From: Aspidiotus rigidus
Lineage: Eukaryota > Arthropoda > Insecta > Hemiptera > Diaspididae
DNA length: 64,000 bases
Assembly: GCA_035079385.1 (NCBI GenBank)
Contig: JAVHKY010000023.1
Coordinates: 2,728,001-2,792,000, forward strand
Direction of reading: 5' to 3'
Shown here: positions 34,918 to 46,965 of the stretch, piece by piece
Layout: each line of letters starts with the position of its first letter
How positions within the stretch are numbered: position 1 is the first letter of the stretch
Translations under genes and position numbers: made by a program
The notes under the pieces: generated by a model
The model's input: the letters and a program-made list of their open reading frames with translations, nothing else
Databases searched by the model: none
What the model was told of the DNA's origin: nothing

Positions 34918-35925
34918 CATTTATCATTAAAAAATTTTTGATTAATTTAAATTCGGTAAAAAAAAATAAAATAATAGTCGATTTTATTGTTATAAATAAA
35001 CCTGATAATTTACTATTAATTGAACGTAACATTGAATAAAAAAATTAGAAAATAATTATAATTCTGGTTCAATATGGTTAGGTGTTTAAAATATTATTAT
35101 TTTGATTAAAATTATCTGGATTATTTATTTTTAATGGTAAAATTATATCAATAAAAAAATATATAAAATATTGATAATTATTATATAATATTTAGGAATA
35201 AATAAGGATTTAAATTAATTAGGTCAATATTATTATTCAAGTTTAAAGTATTAGATGATTTATTGATGAGTAAAATAATTAAATGAATAAATGAAAAAAT
35301 TATAATTGTAATATTGCTGTAATAAAATGAATTGAATAAAATCGATTAAGTAAAATGTATAGATAAATCAATTTCCTCAAATTAAAAATGTAATATTCTT
35401 TCCAATTAAAGGAATAAATGCAATAAAATTAGTACATAATAACTATACTTACTTAATATGATATTTGTATTCATACGGGTGAATAACCAAGAAAAGAAAT
35501 TATTATTTGTAAAATTATTATACAATTGAAGCAGAAATTTTTATAAATCGATCTACGTGATATATGAATAAATATTAAAATAAGAATTGTAGATGTTGAA
35601 TTTCGATGAAAAAATCAAAATATTTAACCATGATTTAAATTATAATAAATTATACATGAATTAATATCAATTGAATATAAAAATAATATATTAATATTGG
35701 ACTAAAAAATTCAATGAAAATTTGGATAAATATTGTTAATACAATTAATGATCCAATATTTCGTATTAAATAGATGTTTTTACTAAAAATATTTTCATAA
35801 AATTTTTTTAATTCAATTTTTGAATTGAAATTTATGATTAATAACATACAAATTGGTATTAGTAATAAAATATTAATATTAATATAAATTTTTAAAAAAT
35901 AGCTACTGAATCATGATATATATAT
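34918..35925 (-). pseudogene. Nuclear copy of mitochondrial cytochrome b (numt), decayed
   Basis: This 1 kb stretch is far more AT-rich than its neighbours. Read on the minus strand with the invertebrate mitochondrial code and several frameshifts, it gives cytochrome b blocks in order. NIGSLIVLTMFIQIF corresponds to the N-terminal NFGSLLGL..IIQI helix. IHMSR (cf. VIHISRDVN) and FLGYSPVWMQMSY (cf. FLGYVLPWGQMSF) follow. Next are IPLIGKNITFLIWG (cf. IPYIG...WIWGG), LNRFYSIHF (cf. LNRFFSFHF), LNLNNNIDLINLNPY, and NPDNF followed by MLRSINSKLSG (cf. ILRSIPNKLGG). Sequence between IHMSR and FLGY is missing. The part above about 35830 may include the end of ND6, the usual upstream neighbour. Stops and shifts exclude function. 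Confidence 0.75.
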
Positions 35926-36438
35926 GTGTAGGGGGGTTTCCGGGGCTGTACCTAGCCTGGCCTATGGGCTGGGCTCTAGGTGACGTCCACTTTATGACGT
36001 CATTAAACAGATTATAATTATTGCAAACTTGGAGTATGTTACTAAGTTGCTGAAGGGCTTTTTTGCTTACTCCTCTGCCCATTATAAGGTTACTGATAAC
36101 GTCGTTATACGCCATGGATGAAATTTCTACAAGTCTATAAACTAGGTTAGGGTCATTGATGATGACATCATACGTCGCACGAATTTTCCGCTGGCCCTAT
36201 GCCCAAAGACATGTACATGTCAAAAAAATAGAAAATAGGACGGATTTTTAATGACGAGAGAGAGATGGAGATAAAATTTTTGATGATATGCGATTCGCGG
36301 AATATATTCTGTCTACTAGAGGGGGAAGAGGTTCGGAAAATTTCCGACCATCCAGTTATTTAGATGAAAGTGGGCTTCTTAGATGGATTTCTACTTTTGA
36401 GCAATCAGAAGAGAGGGTATTTCGATTTTCAAGCTAAT
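35926..36438. other. Unassigned; short minus-strand open frame
   Basis: A minus-strand frame at 35903-36115 begins MAYNDVISNLIMGRG and runs into the mitochondrial-like segment. It looks compositionally coding but has no motif I recognise. No other feature is seen. Confidence 0.3.
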
Positions 36439-36439
36439 C

Positions 36440-37600
36440 AGAAAGGGAGTACACTGAGATTCCGACCGTGCATTCGGTCCTCATCGGGTTATCAAGTTGA
36501 TTATGAAAATAAAAAACGATTATATTCGAGGAAAATCTTGCCATAAAACACTTGACCTAACCTCGCCTACATTACGCTCATTCGAGTCGTTCAAAATTTT
36601 TGTTCTCATACGCAAGGATGTGGTCGACATTGAAGGATCTCCCCGTTTCTTCAACGTACGTAGTGGAGCGGTCTCTACAACGGAGCAAGTACACACCATT
36701 CTCTGATAAGGGGAACCTCCCAAGTTTTGAAAAAAGATAGAACAGAGGGACTCTCTTAATGGTCCGTAAAACTTCATCAATTCAAAAAGTGAGGTCTGGA
36801 AGACTACGTAGAGGAGGACAAAGTACTTCTTCTTACTAATGGGTGAGGGAGGGAAGGTTGTGGTCTACTGGTGAGCGGTTCTAACTTCCCTCTAGCGATT
36901 GAGCCCTTCACCAACGGATTAATGCTGAGGATAGAAACCTCTTTAGCATAGGTGGAAGGGGCAAGGGAGAGGAAACTAACCGAATTGAAAGCCGCTATTT
37001 TATGGGAAAATTGGCAATACGATGACCCGTGAACGAGGATGTCAGTGGTCGTATTCTTCTTGTACATTCCCATTTCAAGATTATCACCAAAAAGGGAAAT
37101 AGTGAGGTCAAGATAGTTGATCTTGGAGCCACCAACTACAACGGTGAATTTAATATAGGGGTATAAAAGATCATTCTTGAAACCAAGGAGGTCAAGCTGA
37201 GTTTGTATGGGTCTGGTCCAAATATTTAGTATGTCATCGACGTACCGGCGCCACAAGAAAATTTGTTGAGGAGGAAGAATCCCGATTGGAAAATATCTTC
37301 CTCCAACCTGGACATGAAAACTTCGGAAATAAGAGACCCCAGTGGTTATCGTCACCAAAGTCAGAAGAAAGTTTGATGATAGAGTTGTAAACCAGACCGA
37401 ATTTTGTTGTTGTACTTGCTGAAGTTGAATTCCGGGGCAGGCATTGCGCCGATAGAGCTGAGGCATTCAAGTACTTTGGTATCGTATTCAGGTTTATCCA
37501 TGGGAACAACAGTGCTTCCTTTGTCTGCTTTGGTTCTGTGGCTAGTGATGATTATCTCTTCTCTGCGAGTGAGTTGATTTTAGGAGTCTTGGGGCATGAG
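36440..37600 (-). pseudogene. Second PLE family: RT and GIY-YIG remnant
   Basis: The minus strand begins near 37590 with LTRREEIIITSHRTKADKGS, the conserved N-terminal RT block of Penelope-like elements. VPMDKPEYDTKVLECL follows. Internal deletion has removed the GSPLSP block. RRYVDDILNIWTRPIQTQL (catalytic YVDD) and KINYLDLTISL lie at 36804-37466. A decayed GIY-YIG nuclease follows at about 36580-36715: ENGVYLLRCRDRSTTYVEET, then GRSFN. The sequence is clearly different from the PLE family at 17361, closer to Neptune-like sequences as I recall them. Frameshifts and deletions make it inactive. A hammerhead-like motif lies in its 3' region. Confidence 0.8.
36459..36487 (-). ncRNA. Degenerate hammerhead-like motif in the second PLE
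   Basis: The minus strand reads CCGATGA, one G, stem GACCG, loop AATGCA, stem CGGTC, then GGAAT. The pattern is CTGATGA - extra base - stem II - GAAA with changes at two core positions. It sits 3' of the GIY-YIG remnant, the position seen in the other PLE family. Confidence 0.35.
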
Positions 37601-38235
37601 AATATTTTCAATTTGGACTAGTTTGTTTGAATGAATGGAATTTGAGGTTAGATTAATGAGTGAGCCAGGCATGGGTGATGTATTTGTTAATGTGTTTGGA
37701 GAGCTCGCTGGATGATTGGTTACCTATTTGGCTGCTTCGTCGATTTTTCTGTTCCTTAAGGCGCTCTTGTGGTCAGGTACCCAGATGAAGAATAATCAGG
37801 GCTATGAGCTCAACGGTGTTATTAAGTTTAGAGGAATTAAAAGATGTTTAGGACAGATGGAGAGCTGTCGGATAGTTCTTTTATGTGATTGTGAGGGATA
37901 AATAAGAAGTTCGAGAGTGAGACTAGTTTAGGACAAGGAAGGATATGATGAATGATTGGGGGAGAAGGATCAGGATCGCAATGAGAGTATGAAAGAGGCA
38001 TAAGATCAGTGATGAGATGGATGTGTGTGTGTCTGTGTGTGAATCTCGAGTGACTAATTCTGAGGCTAGTAAAGATCATTTCTTCTCTGCGTCCGAGTTG
38101 AATTGGGGAGTCTTGAAGGATTGGGATATTTTTAATTTGGAATAAGGTGTTTGAATGAGATTTGAGGTTAGACCTATGAGGGAACCAGGCATGGATGACG
38201 TATTCGTTAATGTGTTTGGAAAACTCGCGGATGTC
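37545..38235. repeat. Direct duplication of PLE 5' flank
   Basis: 37545-37715 and 38060-38235 are diverged direct copies sharing 'ctctgcg.g.gagttga', 'tttgaggttaga', 'aaccaggcatgg.tga' and 'gttaatgtgtttgga'. Copy 1 contains the N-terminal RT edge of the PLE. The stretch in between has no recognised gene. Confidence 0.6.
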
Positions 38236-38509
38236 AATTGTTTTAATTTTGTCACGTCGTTACTAGCCCTGCGGGAATTAGCAATCTCTTCAAACGATAG
38301 TCATTATGTACCGCAACCTCGAAACCGAACTCCTCAAAAAGAGAGAAAAAAAAAAAGCTAGTCAATCTCTCACTCCGCGAGCACTCAACGGCAGACGAAC
38401 TTGTCGACATTCCTTCCATCCCAGGAATCAGCAATGCAGAATGAGAAAAATTTTTGATTTTTCATTTTGGAGATCATCTAGTGCCATTTCAGTATTCCCG
38501 GCTCTAAAT

Positions 38510-38885
38510 TTTGCTTCAGAATTGAAAACAACTTTTGAAGATTACGCAATTTTTCATCTTGGAGGAATTTTGATTCTCTTTGAGCCCATCATCCCATTTT
38601 GGTACCCCGAAGTATTTTTTAACCATTGTTTTCGGACTCAGCGCGAAAGTCCACTTGAAAATCAAATTAAAATTTGCAAGTTTGAGCGATTTTCGAATTT
38701 GGGAAAATTTTGGCTCTTTTTGGGCCCATCAACCCCTTTTTGGTGCATCAAAGAGCTTTTTAAGCATTTTTTTCGAACTCAGCGCAAAATGCCACTTGAA
38801 AATCATATTAAAATTTAAAAGTTTGAACGATTTTCCAAAGTGGGAAAATTTTGGCCTTTTTTGGACCCATTAACCCCTTTTTGGT
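38510..38885. repeat. About 130-bp tandem repeat, three units
   Basis: Units share 'gcccatcaacccctttttgg', 'cgaactcagcgcaaaatgcc' and 'acttgaaaatca.attaaaa'. They diverge moderately. An open frame through them reflects the repeat only. Confidence 0.7.
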
Positions 38886-38971
38886 CACAATTTGATTACG
38901 TCACAATCTACATTTTTCCGATTCCACGTGCCCCTCATTCAACTCCGTTAAAGAACATCTGAGTTTTTCTT

Positions 38972-39154
38972 CTACATTATTCCTGACATGGATGGTAGGG
39001 AATGTTTGTTGACCATTCTCTTAAAGATATCGTAGGGTTCTGGTTTCTCCTCCGTGAGTGGTTTTTGTTCTGTATTCCGTTTCTCTTCTCCTAAGATTTT
39101 GAGTCCCTTGTTTTTCTTCTCACTGATTTGGGCGAAGTACTTCCTTTTCATCAT
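38972..39154 (-). other. Possible coding remnant, unrecognised
   Basis: A minus-strand 60-codon frame (MMKRKYFAQISEKKNKG..., ending SMSGIM) is charged and compositionally protein-like. It lies next to repeats, so a transposon origin is likely. I recognise no domain. Confidence 0.25.
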
Positions 39155-39977
39155 TTATCTGTCTGAAGTACTCGTCGAGTTCATAAGGAGTCATCATTTG
39201 AGTCAATCAGATGTGAGCGGTCGCTCTTCTTGAAACTGTCTTGAAGAAGGTCCGCCCCACTTTTCGACTAATATACCTAATTGCTAAAACTGTGTCCGCG
39301 AGTTGCGAGTATTTTTCTATTTGCAGTCGTGAATGATTGCGAACCCATTTCAGAACAAAAGGAAATCCCGGGAATAGAAGAGTAATTTCGAATTTTCTAA
39401 GAAATAAACGCAAATTATTCCCGGTACAGTACTTCGCGGATTGTCCATGTAGATTATCTTTTTATGTTTCGTCATCCACGCGAGCATCGTCGCAGTAGGT
39501 AAGATTTTATCTGCAGATCTCGTTTATCAAATTCGCGTAAGCCTATAATATGGAGTTGTCTAGTAAAATGGAAAGGTGTTGTAAAAAAAAAAAATTAATT
39601 ATACGTTTTCTCCAAGGTGTAGAAAAGGTGGTAATGGTCGTCATCATCGTCATCTCCTTTGTAATAACGGAACTCGTCGTTCAGCGCTTAATCATATATA
39701 CCATATACTTGATGTAATAATTTCTTTCCACGTATTCGCTTGAATTCTGCGATGAACCTCCTCATGTCGTTGTCTTCGACGTCTTCGTGTACGGGTGTAC
39801 ATGGTGCGAGCATCACGGACTTCTTGGAACCTCTTCGCGCGTATCTATATGTGTTCACTGTACGAGCAGACGTACTTTTTTCCTGTTTTAATACCACACT
39901 CGGCGCTAATACTCGCTAATTTTTTTTTCTCTCCCCCCTCCATCTGTCTATCTAAAGCAAATAATAAATTGCATTAG

Positions 39978-40071
39978 CGAATTTCGATTCATCGCGAAGC
40001 GAGCGGAGTAATTCCGAGATTTCTGGCTTTCCTTTTCTTTATTATTGTACTCCGGTGTACCAATGCGAGAG
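39978..40071 (+). CDS. Candidate exon encoding a signal-peptide-like segment
   Basis: After a pyrimidine-rich run and an AG at 39977, one frame reads SGVIPRFLAFLFFIIVLRCT, then NAR, ending at a strong donor GGTGAGT (exon end 40071) in phase 1. The hydrophobic core with an alanine-containing cleavage-like end resembles a secretion signal. Phase 1 is compatible with the Ig exons at 32898 and 49538. The exon has no in-frame ATG and lies between the first two Ig exons rather than upstream of them, so it may be an alternative exon, part of a nested gene, or chance. Confidence 0.3.
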
Positions 40072-40328
40072 GTGAGTAATCGCGGCTTTAGGCGAGTCCA
40101 ATAAGAAAAAGTGCCGCGAGGCTAAATGAATATCTGTTTACCGCGAATTAAACGGTCTAGAAATGGAATAGGATGAGCGAATGTGTACGAAGACCTTGTT
40201 TTACTCATTGTGTGTTATCTTCGGTGTAACCCCGCCATGATCGAGGACTAAATATTCTTTGCGATGATCGCAAAAATTTGTACATCAGCGAGGTAAATTT
40301 GTTACGAAATGAAGAATTTAATTAAATT

Positions 40329-40519
40329 CAGGGCCAGATTTAGAAGCTTCAATACACGGGACCCACGTTTGTGGGTTTTTTTTTTTTTTCCTTCAACGTC
40401 TCGGGCTCCGCCCTCGCCCGTACGATGTTTCAAAGACAAAAATTAATAAAAATGGGGGAGCCCTTATTTTGTGGGGGCCCGGAGTCGGGGGCTCCCTGCC
40501 CCCCCTAAATCCGTCCCTG
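40329..40519. mobile_element. hAT-type MITE with 8-bp target duplication
   Basis: The left end is CAGGGCCAGATTTAG and the right end CTAAATCCGTCCCTG, inverted repeats with a few mismatches. It is flanked by ATTAAATT (40321-40328) and ATTGAATT (40520-40527), an 8-bp duplication with one change. CAGGG tips with 8-bp duplications are typical of hAT elements. The interior is GC-rich and non-coding. Confidence 0.85.
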
Positions 40520-40871
40520 ATTGAATTCTTCAAAGTGAGAAGGAATACCATATTCCCTTTGCTGAGGGCGACCTCATCGTATTAGTTCAAGTTAAAACTC
40601 CATTCCAAGGAATTATTGAACTTTCTGAGAATCCTTGATTGATTTTTGAGATGAATTTTGGATTGGTTCATCTGCGGTAGACGAGAAGGCCCACCGAGAA
40701 CGCATTCAGGGTATATACGAGTACTGCAGCAATGTCGTCACTCCTACAGTTTTTCTGTAGAGGCGTGAGTTATTCTTACTTATCTTTACTGTCTTCGTTC
40801 ATACGCTACCGTCAACTGATAGACCAAGGAGAGAAGACATTCAGGTGAAACTGAAAACTGCTGAATTTTTC

Positions 40872-43140
40872 AACAGGGAACCTGTTTTATGGAAGGAGTA
40901 ATTTGAAGACGGGTGCCATCCGGCAAAACCTGGGACTTTGAAAAATTTCAACCTCCGAGCTAGAAGGGGGACTTGGGAAAATTCGATCTCCAAACTATGA
41001 TAAAAGGGGGAGACAGAAAGAAAAAAAATAAAAAAAAATTGGATGCCGTCCTGCAATGGCAGCGGATACCCGCTGTCCCGAGTCCCCTAGAGTCTGAAGT
41101 TTTTCCAAGTCCCAAAAATCATGACGTGACAATTTAAACGCGCTGGTGCTGCAATTTCAAGGAAGCCGTCGTCTTTCCAAGTCCCGCTCCTATCATATAT
41201 AGCTCGGAGGTCGGAATTTAAGTCCCCCTCCTGTCATATATAGCTCGGAGGAAGGAATTTCTCTAAGTCCCCTTCCTATCATATATGGCTAGACAGTCGG
41301 AATTTCAGCTCATGATTCAAAATTTTTCCAAGTCCCCTCCTCTCTCAGTGACGTCATCAACCTCGCGATGTCATCAACGCCGCTCGCGGACGAAAAGTTC
41401 CTGAAAGTACCCCCAACAAAAGGGATACCGGGTTCAAATTTCGACACCTATCGTATATGTATAGCTTGGAGGATGAAATTTTTTCAAGTCCCCCCCTATC
41501 ATATAAAGCTCGGAAGTCCCGCTTCTATCATATTAGCTCGAGAGTCGAAATTTTTCCATATAGCTCGGAGGTAGGAATTTTTCGAAGTCCCCCTCCCTTC
41601 TGACGTCATGAACCTCGTTCGCACCCGTGCTCGCGGACGAAAATTTCCTGAAAGTACCCCCAACAAAAGGGATAGCAGGTTCCCCGCTAAAAAAAAACAC
41701 GGGTTCTGTAACGGAGTTGAATGAGGGGTGAGAGGAAACTTGTCTTATGGGGCATGTGGGATCTGAAAAATTTGGGTTGTGTCGTCACAAGGCTGACCTA
41801 TGACATCATCAAATTGTGACGTCACAGGCCTGGACTTTGAAGCTATATTTGTGACCCCGTCTACAGAAACCCGCCTTAGTGTTCAATTACAATCAGGAGA
41901 AAAGCAGTCTTCCTTTCTTTGAAAAAAGACCCTTTTCTCATATCGAACGCTAAGGCGGGTTTCTGTAGACGGATTATCATTGGAGGAAACTTGAAAAAAA
42001 TGATTTATGACGTCACAAGGCTGACCTAAGACATCATCAAACAGTGACGTCACTGGCCCCACCCTCCAAGGGGTACATGATAGGAGGGGGACCTGGAAAT
42101 TTTCGAGCTCCGAGCCAGCCGGATGGCGGATGTTTCTTCCGAAAAACCCAGTCGATAAAATAGGTCCACTATTAAAATGTCGACTTCCGAACTATTATAT
42201 GATAGGAGGGAGACTTAGAAAAAAAAAAAACGACGGCTTCCTTAACGAAGTTAAACGAGGAACGCAGGGAACCTGTTTTATGAGTCGAATGGGATTTGGT
42301 ATTGAAAATTCAAGGAAGCCTAGACCTAGATAAAGATAGTATAAAGAAGGCCTAGACCTACTATAAGCCTATCATAATATAGTTTGAGAATCTAAATTTT
42401 TCTCGCTCGAGAGACGAAATTTTTCTAAGTCCCTCTCCTATCATGGCTCGAGAGTCGAAATTTTTCCAAGTCCCCCTTCTATCATATATAGCTCGAGAGT
42501 CGAAATTTTTCTAAGTTCCTCTCCTATCATATATGGCTCGAGGGTCGAAATTTTTCCAAGTCCCCCTCCTACCATATATGGCTCGAGTCGAAATTTTTCT
42601 AAGTCCCCCTTCTATCATCTATAGCTCGAGAGTCGAAATTTTTCTAAGTCCCCCTTCTGTCATATATAGCTCGAGAGTCGAAATTTTTCTAAGTCCCCCT
42701 TCTGTCATATATAGCTCGAGAGTCGAAATTTTTCTAAGTCCCTCTCCTATCATATATGGCTCGAGGGTCGAAATTTTTCTAAGTTTTTCGCTGGACGGCG
42801 CACGGCGGACGGCGCACGGCGGACGGCGCACGGCGGACGCCAGATTTCTCAAATAGCCCCCCATAAAACAGGTTCCCTGTTAAAACGACGGCTCCTTTCG
42901 CAGGGAACCTGTTCTATGAGTCAAATCGGTTTTGATACTGTAAATTCAAGGATACCAAGACCTAGGATAAAACTAGTATAATAGAGGCCTAGACCTACAG
43001 TAAGCCAAGTATACAATAGGATGTCATCAGTGATCTTGACCTATTAGCTCGAGGGTCGAAATTTTTCCAACTTTTTCGCCGGACGGCGCACGGCTAACTA
43101 CTCAAAAAAAACCTATGGAACCGATTCCCTGTTGAAATTT
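40872..43140. repeat. Cluster of family A elements and 45-bp satellite variants
   Basis: Several elements with AACAGGGAACCTG or inverse tips and 'tatcatatatagctcg' / 'tttttccaagtccccct' units lie here. The best-defined copy, 42233-42882, is the inverse of 30425-31093, with about nine satellite units. Others (about 40872-41170, 41170-41690, 41695-42160, 42890-43140) are more diverged and partly overlap. Confidence 0.7.
41857..41972. mobile_element. Hairpin MITE, 116 bp
   Basis: It starts CCGTCTACAGAAACCCGCCT and ends with the exact inverse. The arms match for about 28 bp (one mismatch near GTGTTC/GAACGC) around a 60-bp non-coding loop. It sits within the family A cluster. No convincing target duplication. 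Confidence 0.75.
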
Positions 43141-45362
43141 CGCCTTGGCTTATGAAATGGAAGGGGGTCTTACGAAAAATGCGACCTCCGAGCTATTCAT
43201 TACAGGAGGGGGACTTGAGGAAATTTCGATTTCCGAGCTATATTGTATGATAGGAGGATGACTTGGAGAAATTTCAACATGATAAGAGGGGAACTTACGT
43301 GTGAGGATTTAAGTTTACCCTTCATTACAAAAATTTAACAAAAGTTGATACTGCTCACAAATTACTCCCAAAAAACAGGTACCCTGTTTGCCTCGATTAA
43401 GAAAATTAATGAAGGCAACTCGAGTCAGCTCACCAGTTTATTTTTCTGTTGGTGATCAGTTTTTGGCCATAGATTCATACGTGTAAAGAAAGGAATCTTG
43501 GCCTATTGCTATGCGGGGGAAACAAAAGGGACTTGGGAAAAATTACAGCTCCCGCAAGTTGTACATTACACACGATGAGGAAGCTCAGAAGAATGTTACT
43601 TTAATTAAGCTATATGGCTGAAGTTTCGATAAAATTCTTACCTTCAAACTTAATCGTGTTCCTTGAGAGGAAGGGTTGATCTTGGTACAATAAAATTTCC
43701 AACCCTCAAGCTTTATGTGTGTAGCCGGAGGGGGACTAACGACTGAAAGCTATAGATACCAGAAAAAATCGTTCACTCTTAATTTTTCACAGAACAACGT
43801 CCTTACATCCGTTTTCTAATTCTGTTGACAAAGCTGTCGTTGCTGTTTTAAGCTCTTATTTCATGACGTCACGATCTGAGCTATGTTTTATTGGGAAGTG
43901 TAGGGAAGAGGGTGAAGAGAAAAATAGTAAACTTGAGAAGGCTCTGTCCGCAGACTATTGTACGTTCTAGCCTTCGATAACGCTCTCTCGAATTTGCAAA
44001 TAACTCCAATTTTTTCTTATCTTGACATCTACATAAAATATTCGTACGAATATGTAACAGAATTGACACTTCGTTTAAATAGGAATTCTTAAAATATTAC
44101 GCACCGCCTTCGGGAATAACGAAAAATTTACAGCTTTTAATATTGAGCGTACTCGTAGGTTGAATGGTTTTTATGACACACATCGTCTAACTTGAAATTT
44201 TTCCGAGTAAGTGCACATTAACACTTGATTTTTCACCGTCACACAGACACAAACATCGATAGCTCTTCCTTTTGTGGGTAAAATAAAACGCATTACTGTG
44301 GAAGTGCTCGCGGTTATTTCAGACCGTCGTAAACGAATGTTTTTATTTTGTTGCCATTATAAATTCGAAGTACTTCATTCTTCTTCCTGTCTCGTTAAAA
44401 ATGAGCGGGGCATTCGCTGGGAACTTTTTCTTTTTTTTTTTTCTCCTCTTAAGAGGAGATACGAAAAAATGTTGACCAAAGCGAGCCATTATTCGAATTA
44501 TTCTCTCCACGAAAATCTTCAAATCAGGTTCACTCACTTTTGAAAAAATAAAAATTCGAGACTTCAAAAATATTATGCGTTGGCTGGAGTTAATTTTGTG
44601 TCGACTTCTCCAAATTTTTTATCAATTTCAAGTCAACTGCTCTGTTGCTTCAATTAACAGTCAATCATTTTTTAGATGTATGTTGGTTGACTTTAAATCA
44701 ACGTCAATGTAGAGTCAATGCACGGTCAACCCCTTTTATCATTCTATCTGTTAGGTAACTCAAGTACTCGCAGACAAGATATGCAGTCATCTAACCAAAT
44801 ATGTAGACCAGTTGTTAGCCAATCCTCTTATATTTGAAGAACCACCCGACCAATCGTTTTCAATCTTTCAGGATTTATTTGTATCATTCAGGAATAACTT
44901 TTAAGCCATCAAAAAAGATTTTAGTTTCCATAGAAAAAACTGTGACCTTTTTACACGCACCCCTTGAAGCAATGGAAGGCAAAGGGCAAAGAAGAACATG
45001 ATGGAGAAATTGGGACGTACAGCGCTTGCATTGAATAGTCATACCTGCGAGCAATGGGTGAGCATTTTGAGACATGCCGGCCAAAATTTTGGAAGCCAAG
45101 TACAAAAGTAGTTGAAATTGATAGTTTTATTCTCTTGAGTTTCTTTGTAAACGTCATATTTTTTGTTTTCCTATGTTGCACACCAGCAGGTAGTGTTCAA
45201 TTGCGGATCTTTCTTTCTTTGTACTGTCCATTTTCAGGACCCTTGTATCTTGCTTCCCAGAGCATCTAGAGCCTTGCTGTTCTTTTTTTTGTTAAATTTG
45301 CATTTTAATAGAGAGTGACCATGGCTGATTTTTGGTGAAAATTGAAGGAAATTTAAAGGAGA
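43141..45362. other. Unassigned intronic sequence
   Basis: A diverged family A end ('acaggtaccctgtttgcctc') lies near 43377, and TTGAC/GTCAA-rich words at 44590-44740. The rest shows nothing I can name. Confidence 0.4.
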
Positions 45363-45533
45363 AATTATAAAAATTAGTCTGTGTATTCACACACATATGG
45401 GAAAAGAATATCAGTGCACGTTCTGTTGCACTGCTGCTACGTATGTTTGATTAAAACATTTTCTGATATACGTGCACTGATATTCTCTCCCCATATGTGT
45501 GTGAATACGCACAGACTAATTTTTGTAATTTTT
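45363..45533. mobile_element. Hairpin MITE, about 170 bp
   Basis: Inverted arms of about 55 bp: 'ttagtctgtg.tattcacac' with 'acatatgggg' and 'gaatatcagtgcacg' on the left, and their inverse on the right. The central 50 bp are unique. Non-coding. Confidence 0.8.
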
Positions 45534-45589
45534 CCACTCAGTTTTCTTCAACCAATAATTGTTTGAAAGGAAACTAATACATTGATTGT

Positions 45590-46965
45590 AACCGTTTGAC
45601 CAATGGCTAAAACTAGAACGGTATAGCGGTCATATTGACAGTCATCTTTTCAATGTTTTTTTCTTTGAAAACATGTTTTTTTAGTTTGAAATCATGTTTT
45701 CTTAGTTGAAAAACATATTTTTAGAGTTTAGAAACATGTTTTATAGTTCAAAAACATATTTGTTCAATTAAGAAACGTATTCTTTCTACCAAAAAATTGT
45801 TTTCTATTTTGAACAAATATGTTTTTTAAACTACAAGAACATGTTTTCGAACAAAAGCACATGCTTTTTAACTGAAAAAACACGTTTCCAAACTGATAAA
45901 ATACGTTTCAAAACTGAAAAAACATGTTTTCAAACTAAAAAAAATATATTTTCAAACTTGAAAAAACATGCTTTCAAACTTAAAAAACATGATTTTGAAC
46001 TAGAAAAACATGTTTTCAAAGAAAAAAAAATATGATTTTGAACTAAAAAAACAAAGATGAAAACATTGAAAAGATAACTGTCATTATGACCGCCAAGACC
46101 GTTTTATCCATTGGTCAAACAGTCACAATCACTGTAGTAGTTTCCCATATTTTTTTCTTTGAAAACATGTTTTTTTAGTTTGAAATCATATTTTTTTAGT
46201 TTGAAATCATGTTTTCTTAGTTTAAAAAGTATTTTTAGAGTTTAGAAACAGTTCAAAAACATATTTGTTCAATTAAGAAACGTGTTCTTCCTACCAAAAA
46301 TTGTTTTCTATTTTGATCCAATATGTTTTTCAAACTACAAAAACATGTTTTCGAACAAAATCATATGTTTTTTAACTGAAAAAACACGTTTCCAAACTGA
46401 AAAAATGCGTTTTGAAACTGAAAAAACATGTTTTCAAACTTAAAAAAATATTTTTTCAAACTAAAAGAAATATGTTTTCAAACTAAGAAAAAATGTTAAA
46501 CTTAAAAAACATGATTTTGAACTAAAAAAACAAGTTTTCAAAGATGAAAATATTGAAAAGATAACTGTCATTGTGACCGCTAAGACCGTTTTATCCATTG
46601 GTCAAACAGTCACAAGCACTGTAGTAGTTTCCCATATTTTTTTCTTTGAAAACATGTTTTTTTAGTTTGAAATCATGTTTTCTTAGTTTAAAAACATGTT
46701 TTTCAAGTTTGAAAACATATTTTTAGAGTTTAGAAACATGTTTTTTAGTTCAAAAACATATTTGTTCAATTAAGAAACGTGTTCTTCCTACCAAAAAATT
46801 GTTTTCTATTTTGATCAAATATGTTTTTCAAACTACAAAAACATGTTTTCGAACAAAATCACATGCTTTCTAACTGAAAAAACACGTTTCCGAACTGAAA
46901 AAATACGTTTTGAAACTGAAAAAACATGTTTTCAAACATTGGTCAAACGGTCACAGTCAATGTAG
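45590..46965. repeat. Palindromic minisatellite element, tandemly amplified
   Basis: A unit of about 480 bp repeats 2.7 times (joints near 46141 and 46621). Each unit is itself an inverted repeat of short words such as 'gaaaacatgttttttagttt' and the inverse. Outer arms read 'accgtttgaccaatgg' and 'ggtcatattgacagtcatct', again inverted at the unit's right side. A 64-codon frame at 45841 is repeat-derived. Confidence 0.85.

Noticed and set aside
45590..46965. CRISPR-like regular repeats
   Set aside because: The repeats are degenerate and palindromic at several scales, without unique spacers of uniform length, in a eukaryotic intron.
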